Shown here: positions 23,741-34,041 of the stretch, in pieces | Layout of the letters: each line of letters begins with the position of its first letter | Position numbering within the stretch: the stretch's first letter is position 1 | Source: Metarhizium brunneum | Lineage: Eukaryota > Ascomycota > Sordariomycetes > Hypocreales > Clavicipitaceae | Length of the DNA: 64,000 bases | Assembly (NCBI RefSeq): GCF_013426205.1 | Contig: NC_089428.1 | Coordinates: 2,604,001 to 2,668,000 of the forward strand | Reading direction: 5' to 3' | The notes under the pieces: model-generated | What the model saw: only the letters and a program-made list of their open reading frames with translations | What the model was told of the DNA's origin: nothing | Database searches by the model: none | Position numbers and translations under genes: made by a program

Positions 23741-24677
23741 TTAGCGGATAGTCGGCGTGAATATATGCAACGTTGTCCCGATTTTTAAGTATCCTTCGCC
23801 TTATACGCGCCACTTGGCTCTACAGAGTACTGCCATCTCGCAGGAGGATTACAACGCGAATGGCACATGTCAGAGTCTACGTTACGGTTTCAAACAGGAG
23901 ATCTGTTAGTTGATTGCAACTGATCAGGTTTTGAAATCACCTCTGTGAGCGGACGGGTTTCATGTATCCACACTCGTTTCCTCTCTTCTAGTAGAAAGGC
24001 GCATCACTGACAATCCAGCCCATTTCTTGACAAACTGAGAAGGGTTGTCCGTGTTTGTATGTATCAAAGTAGTTGGTGATGAGGCAGTGTTTTAAGCGCC
24101 CGCGACAAAAGCTTTGGGGGATTGATACGTTGTCCATATACCGTTTTGATTCACTCAGGCGCTGGTGCCACTCTCCGGATTTCTGCCCCCAAAAAGGTTC
24201 GCTTCCCATGGTTGTTAATTTCGAAGTCATCGAGAATATAGCATCTTGCGCATTTACTGCAAAAAAATTCCCCAGCCTGGGTGTTCATTTTTGTCAAGGA
24301 GCAATCAAGCGTTGAGTTAGAAGGGATTAGTGCAGCATCGCGCTGAAAATAAACTAGGCCGAAAATGGAAATTCCTGATTGTCACATGATCGCGGATCTT
24401 AGAAACGGCCTGAGCCCTGCTGAGGTAACAAAGCCCCCCCAACATTTACACAGTGCAGAGTCTAACGTTCGGACTGCGCGCTTCTGGACTCAATTGAGCC
24501 CTTCCCACATAGACAACCCGACCAGGCATATCTTGCTAATTGCGTGGTCTCAGGGTCAAAGTCCTGCTTTCTCTCCAGGCTGACGCATCCCGGACGGCCA
24601 ACTGGAGTCGGCCTGTCCACAGTCTGTCGCGTTGCTTTCCATCACGGCTACAATCAGGGACGACAAACCTACTGGAT
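23741..24677. other. Intergenic region before the FunK1 kinase
   Basis: About 0.9 kb, mixed composition, no supported gene. The kinase frame stays open upstream to a TTG at 24540, but the first in-frame ATG is at 24678, so the coding start is placed there. Confidence 0.45.
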
Positions 24678-27098
24678 ATGACACATCAAAATCGATCAGA
24701 CGTGATCGAGGCTAATCCCATCGGAAATGGACTTGATGCTTTTCGCTCCTCATTTCATTCAATATGTGATAGCAGACGCCTCCTTCGCTCGCCCAGAGCA
24801 CTAGATCAGCTTAGTCTCGACGGTATGTCCCCCGGTACTTTGAAATATGTTACTATCGCTCTGACTGTAAATGAAGACCTGCAGAATCTTTCCATAGATC
24901 TCCTCTTGGCACTCCAAAATATTCGAGCTTCCCGCCTGCTCCGCTCTGGTGGAAACGGGAAGAACCTCCTCAGCGATCTACTGAGAGTCAATTCCACCGT
25001 CAACTCGGGCGAATTCGACTTTGACCACATCAAACCACTCCTGAAAGTAGCTCTTGCTGACAGTCTTGATGATACCCTTATCTGGAATCATGTTTACGAC
25101 ATCGTTACCGAAACTACCCCCCCTCCCCGAGCGATTGCTTCCTCTATACAACAGACCCCATGGAGCCAAAACACGAGCAGCTTCGTAAACTCGTCAGAGC
25201 TCCGCCAGGACGTGGACAGAGTTTTGAAGCAGGAACTTGGACCCCTCTATGTTGGCGTTCCCAATTTCTGTGACACCTTCTTTAAAGGCGTGCCAGATCT
25301 AGGGACGATAGCTGAAACGGTCTTCAGCAAATGCACTGAAGGCGACAACCCACTCTTCAGTGGAGGATGGACCGGGTGGCCGACAGGCGCAAAGGAAAGC
25401 GACGTGCTTGCTTGGTTTGTTGACCTTATCCCGAGGTTGGATGCATTTGAAGATGACCGCAATTCGACCCTACCACATCGACGAAAGCTATTGGCGCAGC
25501 CCAAAACACCACTGCTAGGCTCTACGGGCAAACGCAGCATGGACATTGGCTTCGTTAATAGCGATATCACGTACAAGCCCGACGCCGCGGATTCGAAATA
25601 TCGTTGGTCACACGTCCTCGTAGCAGGCGAACTAAAAAGCAACCCGAAGGCCGACATAGCATCGATTGCATGGATTGATCTCGCCAGGTATGCGAGAGAG
25701 GTGCTCGCCGCTCAAGATACCCGCCGCTTCGTCTTGGGATTTACGCTCTGCGGGTCTCTTATGAGGGTATGGGAGTTCGACAGGCTCGGGGGGGTCGCCT
25801 CCGAACAATTCGACATCAACAAGGAGGAAGGTGGGCTACAGTTTGTGACCACAATTCTGGGGTTTCTGCGGATGAACGAGGAGATACTTGGGTTTGATCC
25901 TACCATAATAACAACCGGCGGCCAGAAATATATTGAGATCGAACGAAACGGTCAGACAGAATGTCTTATCATCGAGGAGGTCATGAAGCGCGCACCATGC
26001 ATCGCAGGCCGAGCGACAACTTGTTGGAAAGCTCATCGTAAAGATGACCCGCGGACGCCACTTGTCATTAAGGACTCGTGGCAGTATACCGACCGGGACG
26101 AAGAGGGCGAACTGCTCCAAGAAGCCACCGAGAAAGGCGTGATTAACGTTGCCCGATACTACCACCATGAGACTGTTCGCGTCCGCGGTGGTGAAGACGA
26201 CGTTCGAAGCAGCGTTCGGCAGGCACTGGACGTCACAAAAGCTGAAAATTATCGACCGTCTCGCCCAATGCAGCCGTCAGGAATGAGGGCGTCTAGTGTT
26301 TCTCGCAAGGGCCGCAGCAGCAGCGGCGGCGTGAAGCGACCCTCGAGTGACCTTGGCGTCGCCCTGCCGCCAACCAAACGAACCTGCTCTACATCTCCAA
26401 CAAAGCTCGGCATGGATGCACTGTCAAATCGGATACATCGGCGTGTTATTCTTCGAGACTATGGGAAGCTGGTCTACAAGGCAAGCTCCCGAGTGGCCCT
26501 GCTTGCAGCAATGGAGAGATGCATCCAGGGGCACGAATCCTTGTATAATGCCGGCTTTCTCCACAGGGATATTTCCATCAACAATCTTATGATCAATGAA
26601 GACGAAGAGAACCCGTCCTGGGCGGCTTTTTTGATCGATCTCGACCTTGCCATTAGGGACCAAAGGGGGCCTGCTTCGGGAGCCAAAGGAAAGACGGGCA
26701 CAAGGGCCTTCATGGCTATCGGGGCACTTCTAGGACAGTATCATTCATTCATGCATGACCTTGAGTCATTCTTCTGGGTGCTGTTCTGGATATGCATCCA
26801 CTACAACGGGCCGGGTGAAGATATTGGAGCAACTGAGTTCGAGAAGTGGAATTATGTTGACATGCGGGAACTGGCAAAGCTGAAGAAGGGAGAGGTCTCT
26901 GATGAAAGAGACTTCCTCAAAACAGCAGAAGAGAATTTCACGTCGCATTACCGATGTTTAATACCTTGTATTAATAATTTGCGGAAGGTGGTGTTCCCAA
27001 ATGGCAGGAGGTGGGAAAGGGAAGATTCCCAGTTGTATTCTTCGATGAAGAATATTCTACGCGAAGCTCAGAGGGATACAAAGGTGGTTGGAGTGTAG
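24678..27098 (+). CDS. FunK1-type fungal protein kinase with nuclease-like N-terminal half
   Basis: Open from ATG 24678 to TAG 27098. A likely intron at 24823-24876 (GTATGT..GAAG, 54 nt, a multiple of three) reads through; spliced length is 788 residues. Kinase motifs are VIKDSW (about residue 444, the ATP-site Lys), HRDISINNL (about 610, catalytic loop), IDLDLA (about 634, where DLD replaces DFG) and GTRAFMA. This is the pattern of the fungal family FunK1. Upstream, MDIGFV (about 271) and VAGELKSNP (about 298) resemble the Asp and Glu-x-Lys of PD-(D/E)XK nucleases. A basic, Ser-rich linker with SRKGRSSSGG and KRPSSD separates the halves and may carry a nuclear signal. Kinase assignment is firm; substrate and nuclease activity are not known. 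Confidence 0.9.
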   Translation: MTHQNRSDVIEANPIGNGLDAFRSSFHSICDSRRLLRSPRALDQLSLDGMSPGTLKYVTIALTVNEDLQNLSIDLLLALQNIRASRLLRSGGNGKNLLSDLLRVNSTVNSGEFDFDHIKPLLKVALADSLDDTLIWNHVYDIVTETTPPPRAIASSIQQTPWSQNTSSFVNSSELRQDVDRVLKQELGPLYVGVPNFCDTFFKGVPDLGTIAETVFSKCTEGDNPLFSGGWTGWPTGAKESDVLAWFVDLIPRLDAFEDDRNSTLPHRRKLLAQPKTPLLGSTGKRSMDIGFVNSDITYKPDAADSKYRWSHVLVAGELKSNPKADIASIAWIDLARYAREVLAAQDTRRFVLGFTLCGSLMRVWEFDRLGGVASEQFDINKEEGGLQFVTTILGFLRMNEEILGFDPTIITTGGQKYIEIERNGQTECLIIEEVMKRAPCIAGRATTCWKAHRKDDPRTPLVIKDSWQYTDRDEEGELLQEATEKGVINVARYYHHETVRVRGGEDDVRSSVRQALDVTKAENYRPSRPMQPSGMRASSVSRKGRSSSGGVKRPSSDLGVALPPTKRTCSTSPTKLGMDALSNRIHRRVILRDYGKLVYKASSRVALLAAMERCIQGHESLYNAGFLHRDISINNLMINEDEENPSWAAFLIDLDLAIRDQRGPASGAKGKTGTRAFMAIGALLGQYHSFMHDLESFFWVLFWICIHYNGPGEDIGATEFEKWNYVDMRELAKLKKGEVSDERDFLKTAEENFTSHYRCLIPCINNLRKVVFPNGRRWEREDSQLYSSMKNILREAQRDTKVVGV

Positions 27099-27727
27099 AA
27101 TAGAGTCAACAGGGCGCAGCTACCACTTTCATCCATCCATGATATCGCTCATGTGTTTCAAGCCGAAATGGGAAGCCGTGAGCCAATCACTGACAAACAA
27201 CTATCCGAGATTGCGGCAGTAGCAAATACAGCATTTCTGATCAAGAAGCAAGAAAAGGAGACAGAGTCTTGTGCAGCGTCCAATTGGCTGCTCACAAGAT
27301 GCATCGTCTATGAATTCTCGAGTGCCATTGACGATTGGTGATACAGCTTCTGTAAATGACACCCACAATGTAGGCTGTCGTGTAAAGCCTGCTCCTTATG
27401 ATATCAGACATGGGTGAAGTTTGCGGGCGGTTAACGGTTGGTATATATGCAAAGTCCTAGCCGCAGTGTCGGTTCGATCCGGGGTTGCTCTTGTGCCAAT
27501 TGCTGGCCAATAGAATAGAAAAAGCCCCGCTTTTGAAACGGAACTGGAAACCCAATCGTTTGGCGCCCTCCAACGCCACAGGTTCCACTGGACTCCGGGA
27601 TGCGCTCGGCGTTTTGTTTTTCCTGCTGAAGCGTCGGTAACACCCATGCAACTGTGACAACTTACTTCCCACCCCCTTCAACCAACTTCGACTACACCAT
27701 GGCACAGCACGGCATGCTTTCCTCGTC
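27099..27727. other. Spacer containing a duplicated promoter-like block
   Basis: About 0.6 kb between the kinase and its truncated copy. From about 27430 it shares blocks with 34040-34350: GTTAACG-TTGGT, GCAAAGTCCTA, AATCGTTTGGCGC, a CAACGC-ACAGG-TTCCACT segment, GATGCGCTCGGC and GGCACAGCACGGCATGCTT. The blocks are in a different order at the second site. No gene is supported here. Confidence 0.5.
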
Positions 27728-28306
27728 ATGTCAGACCAGCGAAGATTGGAGCTCATTGACGAAAATCCAATAGGTAAGGGACTTGACGCCTTCCGCACCC
27801 TATTCACCTCTGTTTGCAGCAACAGAAACGTCACCTTTACGGCTTGCACTCTTGGCCAACTTAGTAACGAAGGTAATCCAATCACCCAGCAATTTCTATG
27901 CATTTCTGACAAACAAGCAGATCTCCGCAATCCTGCACTAGTTCTTCTTCCGTCCTTACGAAGTCTCCCTGTCTCAGGCCTGCTGATTTCGACAACTGGA
28001 AGTAACACTTTACGAACCGACCTCCTAAGACTTATTTCTGCTGTCGCCTCTGATGACTTCGACTTCGACCGCATCATACCGCTCCTCTAGACAGCTATTG
28101 CTGACAGGGCTGAAGATGCGCAAATCTGGGACCTTGTATCTATCGCGGCTATCGAATCCACCCCACCCCCCCGACCGATCACATCTTCATTGCAACAAAC
28201 CCCATGGAGCCAAAATACGAGCAGCTTCGTGAACTCGTCAGAACTTCGCCAAGACGTCGACAGGAAGGGCCGTGTAATCAAGCAGATAGCTGCCCTCCTG
28301 GCTTAG
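27728..28306 (+). pseudogene. Truncated copy of the FunK1 kinase N-terminus
   Basis: Starts with ATG 27728. The first about 190 codons parallel the adjacent kinase: IDENPIGKGLDAFRTLF against IEANPIGNGLDAFRSSF, then the DFDFDRIIPLL block. A segment matching TPWSQNTSSFVNSSELRQDV residue for residue follows (nucleotides about 28195-28262 against 25150-25220). An intron at the same position (after 27873, about 48 nt) supports common descent. The frame has a TAG at 28088-28090, loses the match after DVDR and ends at 28306. Everything beyond, including the kinase domain, is missing. It is a decayed partial tandem duplicate with no expected kinase activity. Confidence 0.9.
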
Positions 28307-28956
28307 GTCATAGGGCGGAATGGACGAATGAATGTTACCTTCGTATCCTTCGCCCCATACTCGACTTTCCCTGTACGTCATTTCGAGGCAACACCCCCCA
28401 TAACCGAGCCCATCTTGGTTCGGCAAAACCTCGGGAGATATACCGCAATGACATAACCTGATGTGCCCAACCCGTCAGTACGTGCCTAACTTAATTGTCC
28501 GCGCGACTTGTCGCCCACGACAAGTGATCAGATTGCCCCCGCTCAAACTCTCCACCTTAAAAACATCTGTCGAAGTGTGCCTCTTCACATCGCTTTACAT
28601 CAACACACGCATTCCTCGGTGACGCAAGAGACCTTCTTGTTTCCCGACGTTTCTTCTACATCTTCCAAACAATCAGCATCTGGTATTTGTGGGGGGTTTT
28701 AGTACACACCCTCTGAGACAACCATCACGTGAAGATTCCATCAGGAATATTCCGAATTTCTGGCACTAAAAGCCGCACCCGCTGCATCGCGGCAGCCGTT
28801 CTCTCTTGAGCGACCGTCGCATTCCGGGTTGAGTACCTAAGCAATAAGCATTTGCAAGCCAGGAGGGCTGAGCACTACTTTGTGACTATGGTGGTCAGAA
28901 TAACTTGGAATCCAGTCACATTTGCTCCGTATGGCTAACGACGGTCTGCTTTTCAG
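28307..28956. other. Spacer and probable decayed 5' part of gene A1
   Basis: About 0.65 kb. The last about 60 bases before 28957 resemble the splice-donor and intron region of gene A2: ACTATGGTG then GTCAG, like ATTATGGCG then GTCAG. The start of gene A1 therefore probably lay here. The upstream exon seen in A2 is not recognisable. I see nothing else. Confidence 0.4.
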
Positions 28957-29196
28957 GTTGGCGACGATGCTCTTGCCGGACGAGAAGAGAAAGACATCAC
29001 CCAATACTTCCCCGCGACGACGGAAGAAAGAACGATTTTCTTTAAAGGTTATTATCTTTCTATTTACCAACAACAAACGGGGGACTACAAAACGCACATT
29101 GACAATGTAACCCCATCCACCGAATCCAACCCTTATACTGTGCCGGCGGGGTATTCTGTGTATGTTAGAGGAGGGACCGTGTATTTTCAAGTTTAA
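28957..29196 (+). CDS. Gene A1, C-terminal exon (partial, probably 5'-truncated)
   Basis: Eighty codons, including the stop, after a clear acceptor (TTTTCAG). They align end to end with the last exon of A2 at 37312-37551, with the same length and stop position. Shared motifs are VGD-ALAGREEK-ITQ, FKGYYLSIY-QQTG, THIDN, VPAGY and VYVRGG-VYFQV. The pattern of alternating polar and aromatic residues suggests a beta-rich fold. The family is unknown to me. No convincing upstream exon remains, so this copy may be non-functional even though the exon is open and conserved. Its last four bases overlap the 3' end of gene B1 on the other strand. Confidence 0.6.
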   Translation, partial: VGDDALAGREEKDITQYFPATTEERTIFFKGYYLSIYQQQTGDYKTHIDNVTPSTESNPYTVPAGYSVYVRGGTVYFQV

Positions 29197-30442
29197 GAGG
29201 ACATAGCATGTTGAAGGCCGAAGAAACTAATTAGGTGATACCCCTGGACATTACCGCACCACAAGGTGAACGTTACATCTTGTGTGTTATCCTTTGGAAA
29301 TACGGCCGTCACGCATCCAGTCGTCTCATAGCCTTGGCTCCTTTCCCATTTGAAGAGCCGGCTATTTTCAACTGCCTCTCTCAGTGGCTCAGGCAAATCT
29401 TCGACGCGGCTAGCTGGCGCATTTGTGCACATATGCTTCATTTCTTATGGTACAATGTTAGTAACCTCTTATACATTCGTTCTTAGAACTTTTCTTACCT
29501 CTGTTTCCATCATTTGGTGGTTGAGGATTCAACATGCTATGATCTTCTTGCTTGCCCTGTCTTGACTCCGGGTCACAGGCTTCGCCTCGACTGAGGGTAG
29601 ATTTATCATTATTGTACTGTGATTGTTCTAGCAACACCTTAGCAACATTGCGCCTAAGGCAAGGGATGTCTTCACCTTTTTGCCCTAATATAGTAGATGG
29701 TCGTTTGTGATCGAGGCGCTTCCGTTTCCTATTGCTCTCCAGATTGGTCGCTAACGGAGTATCATACGCTGAACTGTCAATTCTCCACTCAAACGCTGGG
29801 CTGTTTCTATGATCAAACAGGCATACCACATAAAAGCTTTTGGTAGTCGGTGGATCTTTGCAAGACCTCTTCATCCGCCTGGAGGGTGTGCAAGGTTTCC
29901 CCTACAATCGACGGCCACGAAGGGTGACAATCTGGCTCAATGTCCTCTAGGAGGCACTTAAAGATATCAGTGGCCATAGAACCTCCAGCCCAAAGGCTTG
30001 GCGCAAAGGCAATTGCCCATGAAATAATACCGTCGGGACTTAAAGATCGGATCTGCGCGCATCTTTGTCGCGTCGTGGCCTTTCGGACCCTGGTATCCTC
30101 AGTGTCAAATTTGGAGTCCTTTGGCCCCTCGAATATAGTGACGATATTTCTCCTAAACACCGGGGATTGCTTCAGTCGACCATTGGCTAAGACATCTCCC
30201 TGACATTTCAGAGCATGGGATCTAAGTTTTTCGCTTTCTTTCCACGCTCTGTCTGCCCGGGACTCTTTCAGGGCTTGTACTCTCTGTCCAATCGTCGTCG
30301 CAGCCGTTGCGAGCTTCGCGCTAAAGTCGCCCAAAGACTCCCATTGCTCGTCTGTTGGGTAAATTTTGTTAAGTTTGGGTATAAGCTGATCAGCCTTGTC
30401 GAAGAGGCTTCGCAACTGAGAAACGACAGAAGAGGCAGACAT
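29193..30442 (-). CDS. Gene B1, unknown function (paralog of B2)
   Basis: Complement of 29827-30442, 29499-29795 and 29193-29443, in phase, 387 residues. Exon 1 has exactly the same length (616 nt) as exon 1 of B2 and most of the same residues, including RSLFDKADQL, NGRLKQSPVFRRNI, TIFEGPKDS and TTRQRCAQIR-LSPDGIISWA. Next come IAFAPSLWAGGSMATDIF and a shared last exon with MKHMCTNAP, SRLFKWERSQGY, FPKDN-QDV and FGLQHAMSS. The middle part is basic and low in conservation (NRKRKRLDHKRP, a possible nuclear signal). The first intron as modelled is only 31 nt, shorter than normal, so that junction may be wrong or the gene damaged. The family is unknown to me. Confidence 0.75.
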
Positions 30443-31599
30443 GGTTTGAGTGCTGGTACGCGGTCAAAGGCTGAAGAGATGAAAGGACTGGCCCACGGCG
30501 TACTTATAGAGAGCCTTGGTCATCCGTCATTGAACAGGTTGGGCGCTCCTTTGGTTTATGCAGGTCTGCAGAACTGCCTCGTTTGGAGGAGGGTTGCATT
30601 TCACGCTGATTTGTTGTCACTGCGGGGAAGGGTCTCGTCACGCGTAAATACCTTATGGGTCAGCGGGAAAGGCGGGAAGGTTGCTAGGATGTCTTAAGCA
30701 CAAATCCTCAGCACACGTTATTACAACGCGGGTGGGTGGGGGACAGGGTCAATGGCTTTGTAGCACAAATCCAGAGCACACGTTGTTTAATTGGCTGATA
30801 CTCGAGACAGGGCCAACGCTCTCTGTAGCACAAATCCGCGGCACATCTTGACGCAACGAAGGGCCTGCTTGATCTGTGATACGGAATGCAAAATGAGTGG
30901 TTGTCTAGTCAAGGGGTTACCCGGAGCTGCTACAGTGCATGTCCGGAGTTTGAGGATAGTCTCAGCATGGATAAACGTGTCAGTTACAGCCGATGTGAAT
31001 GACGGCTTGCAGGGACAGTTGCATTTGCAAGGTCTACTTTTTGGCCTTTGCTGATCTACATTCATAGCTTGATAGCTGAGGTCGAAGCTACATGATTGTG
31101 AGCCGTGGATATTCGTAGCTGGCAAGCATGGTTAATGAAATTGGATCATCCGTCCATGTATGCAACCGTATCAGCTGTGATGTGGCTTGCAGAAGAGTTG
31201 TTGGTTGAATATCGAACAAGGGCCGTTCGTTCAATTGATCAGGGACACGCCCAGGATCGCATTGAGAAGTATCATTTGAATGTATCGGGGATGGCTTGGA
31301 CAGATAAAGTATAAAGTGCCTGCTCTGTTCTTGCGCTTTCGGCAACTTGTTCCTTCCAACACGTTTTACAAGCATAAGCCTATTCTTGATCACCAAAGGC
31401 AATATTTGAAGTGTTTGATAACTTGGACATCCCATCATCGGAATCTCTGGTTCAGTCGTAAATGTTAGTCATATGATTCTCCTTTACCAACATCATCGGA
31501 GCGGGAGCACCGTATACCACGTCTCTTAATTGCGCTCTAATTCTCTTGCGGACAATACTCTGCGTCTTTTGGCGGGCTCGGTATCGTCGACCCGTAACA
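30443..31599. other. Divergent promoter region between B1 and the coiled-coil gene
   Basis: About 1.15 kb between B1 (minus) and the 31600 gene (plus). A TATA-like CTATAAG lies at about 30503-30509, read on the minus strand, roughly 60 bp before B1. Three tandem copies of a 65-bp unit start at 30697. No gene is supported. Confidence 0.5.
30697..30857 (+). repeat. Tandem repeat, three copies of a 65-bp unit
   Basis: AGCACAAATCC starts at 30697, 30762 and 30827, exactly 65 bp apart, each followed by a GCACA(C/T) word. The first two copies also share GACAGGG and a CT-rich TGT end. The third copy fades after about 30 bp. It lies in the promoter region between B1 and the coiled-coil gene. Confidence 0.75.
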
Positions 31600-33126
31600 A
31601 TGGAGAGTTCGAAGAACAACATGCCCAGTTCTCTGATCATTAAAGCATATGATCCCTCAACCCAATATCAATCCATCCCGGTTCACTCGGAGGCCGTTTC
31701 CAAAGTTGATGACTGTGCGCGAGAATTGGAAGCAGCTGTTAAGCGGCTCCTCAAGAGAACTGAGCATGTAAGAAAAGCAGAGCAAGGTCAAATTACGATA
31801 CAGAAAAAACTCCAGACACTGGAGTTGGAAAATGCAACCGCCTTGCATCGTATTCACGAAATGGAAGAGAAATACTTAAAACTGGAAGCAATTACATTGG
31901 AAAAGGACGAACAAATCCGGCAGAGTTGGCAAGCGCTGCAAACAGCAGCACAATCCAACAGCGAGCTCGAGCAAGGAAGAAACTTGGCAATTGCGGTAGT
32001 AGAAGAGACGCAACAGACTGCGAAAGCTTATGAGACGTGGGCCAAAGGCGAGATTGAAAGGGCGCTTCAGTCAAGCGTCGCGGCGCATGATCATGCCAAA
32101 AGAGCCGAGGAAGAAATGAGCTCAGCGGTCAATAGGGAGAGGGAGTCATACCACGCCAGAGAAGTAGCAGAAAGGCGAGCTAAAGATGCAGAACAGTCCA
32201 GACACGAAGCTGAGAAGCGAGCTGAAGATGCAGAACAGGCTCGACACGAAGTTGAGAAACGAGCTGAAGATGCAGAACAGGCTCGACACGAAGCTGAGAA
32301 GCGAGCTGAAGATGCAGAACAGGCCCGACACGAAGCTGAGAAGCGAGCCGAAGATGCAGACCGAGCAAGGCTTGAAGCTGAGAAAGCTAAAGCATTGGCG
32401 GAAAAACATAAAGAGGAGTTGGAAAGGAATCAGGTATGGATGATTACATCGACAAGACAAGCAGAGGCACGGGCAGAAAAGGCAAAAGCAGACCTGGCAT
32501 TAGCAATTGAGAGCGAGAAAGAGGTCAGACGGCAGCTTGACATGGCAGCTCCCGTGCGCCACGCGATTGAACCAGCTATCTCGCTCAAGCGACAAAAGAA
32601 GGGGCCTTCCGGTCCGAACAAAAAACCACGGCTGTCAACATCAGCCGCACACAACGGGACAGGGCTCCAGAGCCCGAAGATAACGTGGCATGACGAGCGA
32701 CTACAATATTTGACGCATGATCTTGACCGAGTGGTTGACAACTGGGGAGCGGAAGAAGTGAGATATGCTCGTTTCACGTTTAGTACCGACTCAGTCCAGG
32801 TTAACGGAGTGGAGAAAAATTGTGAGATTACCGAATCTTCTCATCTTGTCAGATGTGTCCGTCATTCTGAAGAAATTGTGGTCACAATTTTTGATGTTAT
32901 GTCCTTGGCGCGCAAGATCTATTTGTCAAATCTCGATCTCAAAGCCGCCGAGAAGCTGTTACGCGCCAATGTAGCCCGAGCCGTATCCGGACGGTACGCC
33001 CAAAAATTCAAAGTGGGCGAGGAGACTAAACGAGTCACGCTATTCCTATGGACAAATCTTGCAGATATCCTTAACAAAGTTGCAGAGGTTTATCATGCCA
33101 AAGATGCCGTCACGGTTAGCGTGTGA
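31600..33126 (+). CDS. Coiled-coil protein with 14-residue tandem repeats
   Basis: Single frame, 508 residues from ATG 31600 (the open frame begins earlier only at a TTG). Residues about 30-325 are a long charged coiled coil. Inside it, about five tandem copies of the 14-residue unit [14 protein letters not shown] follow one another (nucleotides about 32185-32365, 42-bp units). A basic stretch with SLKRQKKG and NKKPRL (about 350) looks like a nuclear signal. The last about 150 residues form a separate globular domain starting at [19 protein letters not shown] and ending with [21 protein letters not shown] do not recognise that domain. The pattern suggests an oligomeric scaffold with a C-terminal working domain. 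The gene lies between the B1 gene and the decayed D1 copy. Confidence 0.85.
   Translation: MESSKNNMPSSLIIKAYDPSTQYQSIPVHSEAVSKVDDCARELEAAVKRLLKRTEHVRKAEQGQITIQKKLQTLELENATALHRIHEMEEKYLKLEAITLEKDEQIRQSWQALQTAAQSNSELEQGRNLAIAVVEETQQTAKAYETWAKGEIERALQSSVAAHDHAKRAEEEMSSAVNRERESYHAREVAERRAKDAEQSRHEAEKRAEDAEQARHEVEKRAEDAEQARHEAEKRAEDAEQARHEAEKRAEDADRARLEAEKAKALAEKHKEELERNQVWMITSTRQAEARAEKAKADLALAIESEKEVRRQLDMAAPVRHAIEPAISLKRQKKGPSGPNKKPRLSTSAAHNGTGLQSPKITWHDERLQYLTHDLDRVVDNWGAEEVRYARFTFSTDSVQVNGVEKNCEITESSHLVRCVRHSEEIVVTIFDVMSLARKIYLSNLDLKAAEKLLRANVARAVSGRYAQKFKVGEETKRVTLFLWTNLADILNKVAEVYHAKDAVTVSV
32185..32365 (+). repeat. In-frame 42-bp tandem repeats
   Basis: Successive 42-bp units around GAAGCTGAGAAGCGAGCTG and AAGATGCAGAACAGGC-CGAC, each encoding 14 residues, nearly identical at the DNA level over at least four units. 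High nucleotide identity suggests recent expansion or ongoing slippage, so copy number may vary between strains. Confidence 0.85.
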
Positions 33127-33141
33127 AGCGAGAGAATCTGA

Positions 33142-34041
33142 GTCAGTGTTCTCACGACTCCACCCCATCATGCGTATGGCATTCTCTCTAATGAACCGTC
33201 GCCATCAGCTCCCTCGGGTGTGATGGAAGTTCCTTCTCACAAAATATCCACACCTGGAAACTTCGAGCAAGCTCCTTCTGAGTTATCATCTGGTATTTAT
33301 GAACTCGACATTGGCAGTGGCCAGATCTATAAACCCCAATCCTCCTGCGAGCACCAATCGGGGAGACTTGATTCCTGGACAGGACTGTGGGCCGTGCTCT
33401 AACGCGAGCATATCCAATGGCATTTTGGGACATTAGCCAGGACGTACCCGCAAGTTCTGTCCTTGGGAGCTGGACAGGAAAAGACCGGTTGAAGTTTGGA
33501 ATTCACGAGGGCATGGACATAAACCATGGCCTTCGGCTTTTCGACGAGAACGTTGGCGAATACCCTACAGTAAAAACAGTATCTAGTAACAGAAAGTCTG
33601 GTGATGGTATCCAAGACTCTTCCACCCACAAGACTGGTGCATCATTAGTTGCTTTAGGCAACCGAACCGAGAGCTACGGGGGCATAAACGTGACAATTGG
33701 CCTTCCTCCATGGATCGAAACTAATTTCAGAGACAGGAGAAACGTCAGAAAAGAACATCAATCAGTATCATAATAAACATCTTAGCGCACCATTCGTCCA
33801 AGTCTCTGACCTCGCTCCAACTCCACCCCGCAAAGATATGGATCGCAAAGCTTTGCAGTGACCAGTCTGTCCCGTTGAGTGCTGTTGGTACGGCCACGGC
33901 GACGGAATCCTACACTCCACCTGTCACCAAGCCGGCTATTCAGTCAAATTGGTCACTGGGTCTCAAGACGCGTGACAAGTCAGGGATAAAAGATTCTGCT
34001 GCTATTTGGGACACTGACACAGACTTTGACTTGAATCATGG
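33142..34041 (+). pseudogene. Decayed copy D1 of the 606-residue gene D2
   Basis: Starts 16 bp after the stop of the coiled-coil gene. It aligns with D2 exon 2 (39775 to about 40962): CAGTGTTCT at the acceptor site, GAACTCGACATTGGCAGTGG-CAGATCTATAAACCCC in two pieces, TTTGGAATTCACGAGGGCATGGAC, and CAACCGAACCGAGAGCTACG followed by GGGGCATAAACGTGACA. The copy has small indels, in-frame stops (for example the TAA ending the frame at 33402 and the stop at 33773) and loss of about 300 bp from the middle. Similarity ends at TTTGACTTGAAT (about 34034), where the sequence joins a block also found near 27700. Exon 1 of D2 is absent. It is not expected to make a D-type protein. Confidence 0.88.

Noticed and set aside
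27460..27495. tRNA-like GGTTCGATCC word
   Set aside because: Resembles a T-loop box, but no acceptor stem, anticodon arm or A-box lies at proper spacing. The region is part of a duplicated non-coding block.
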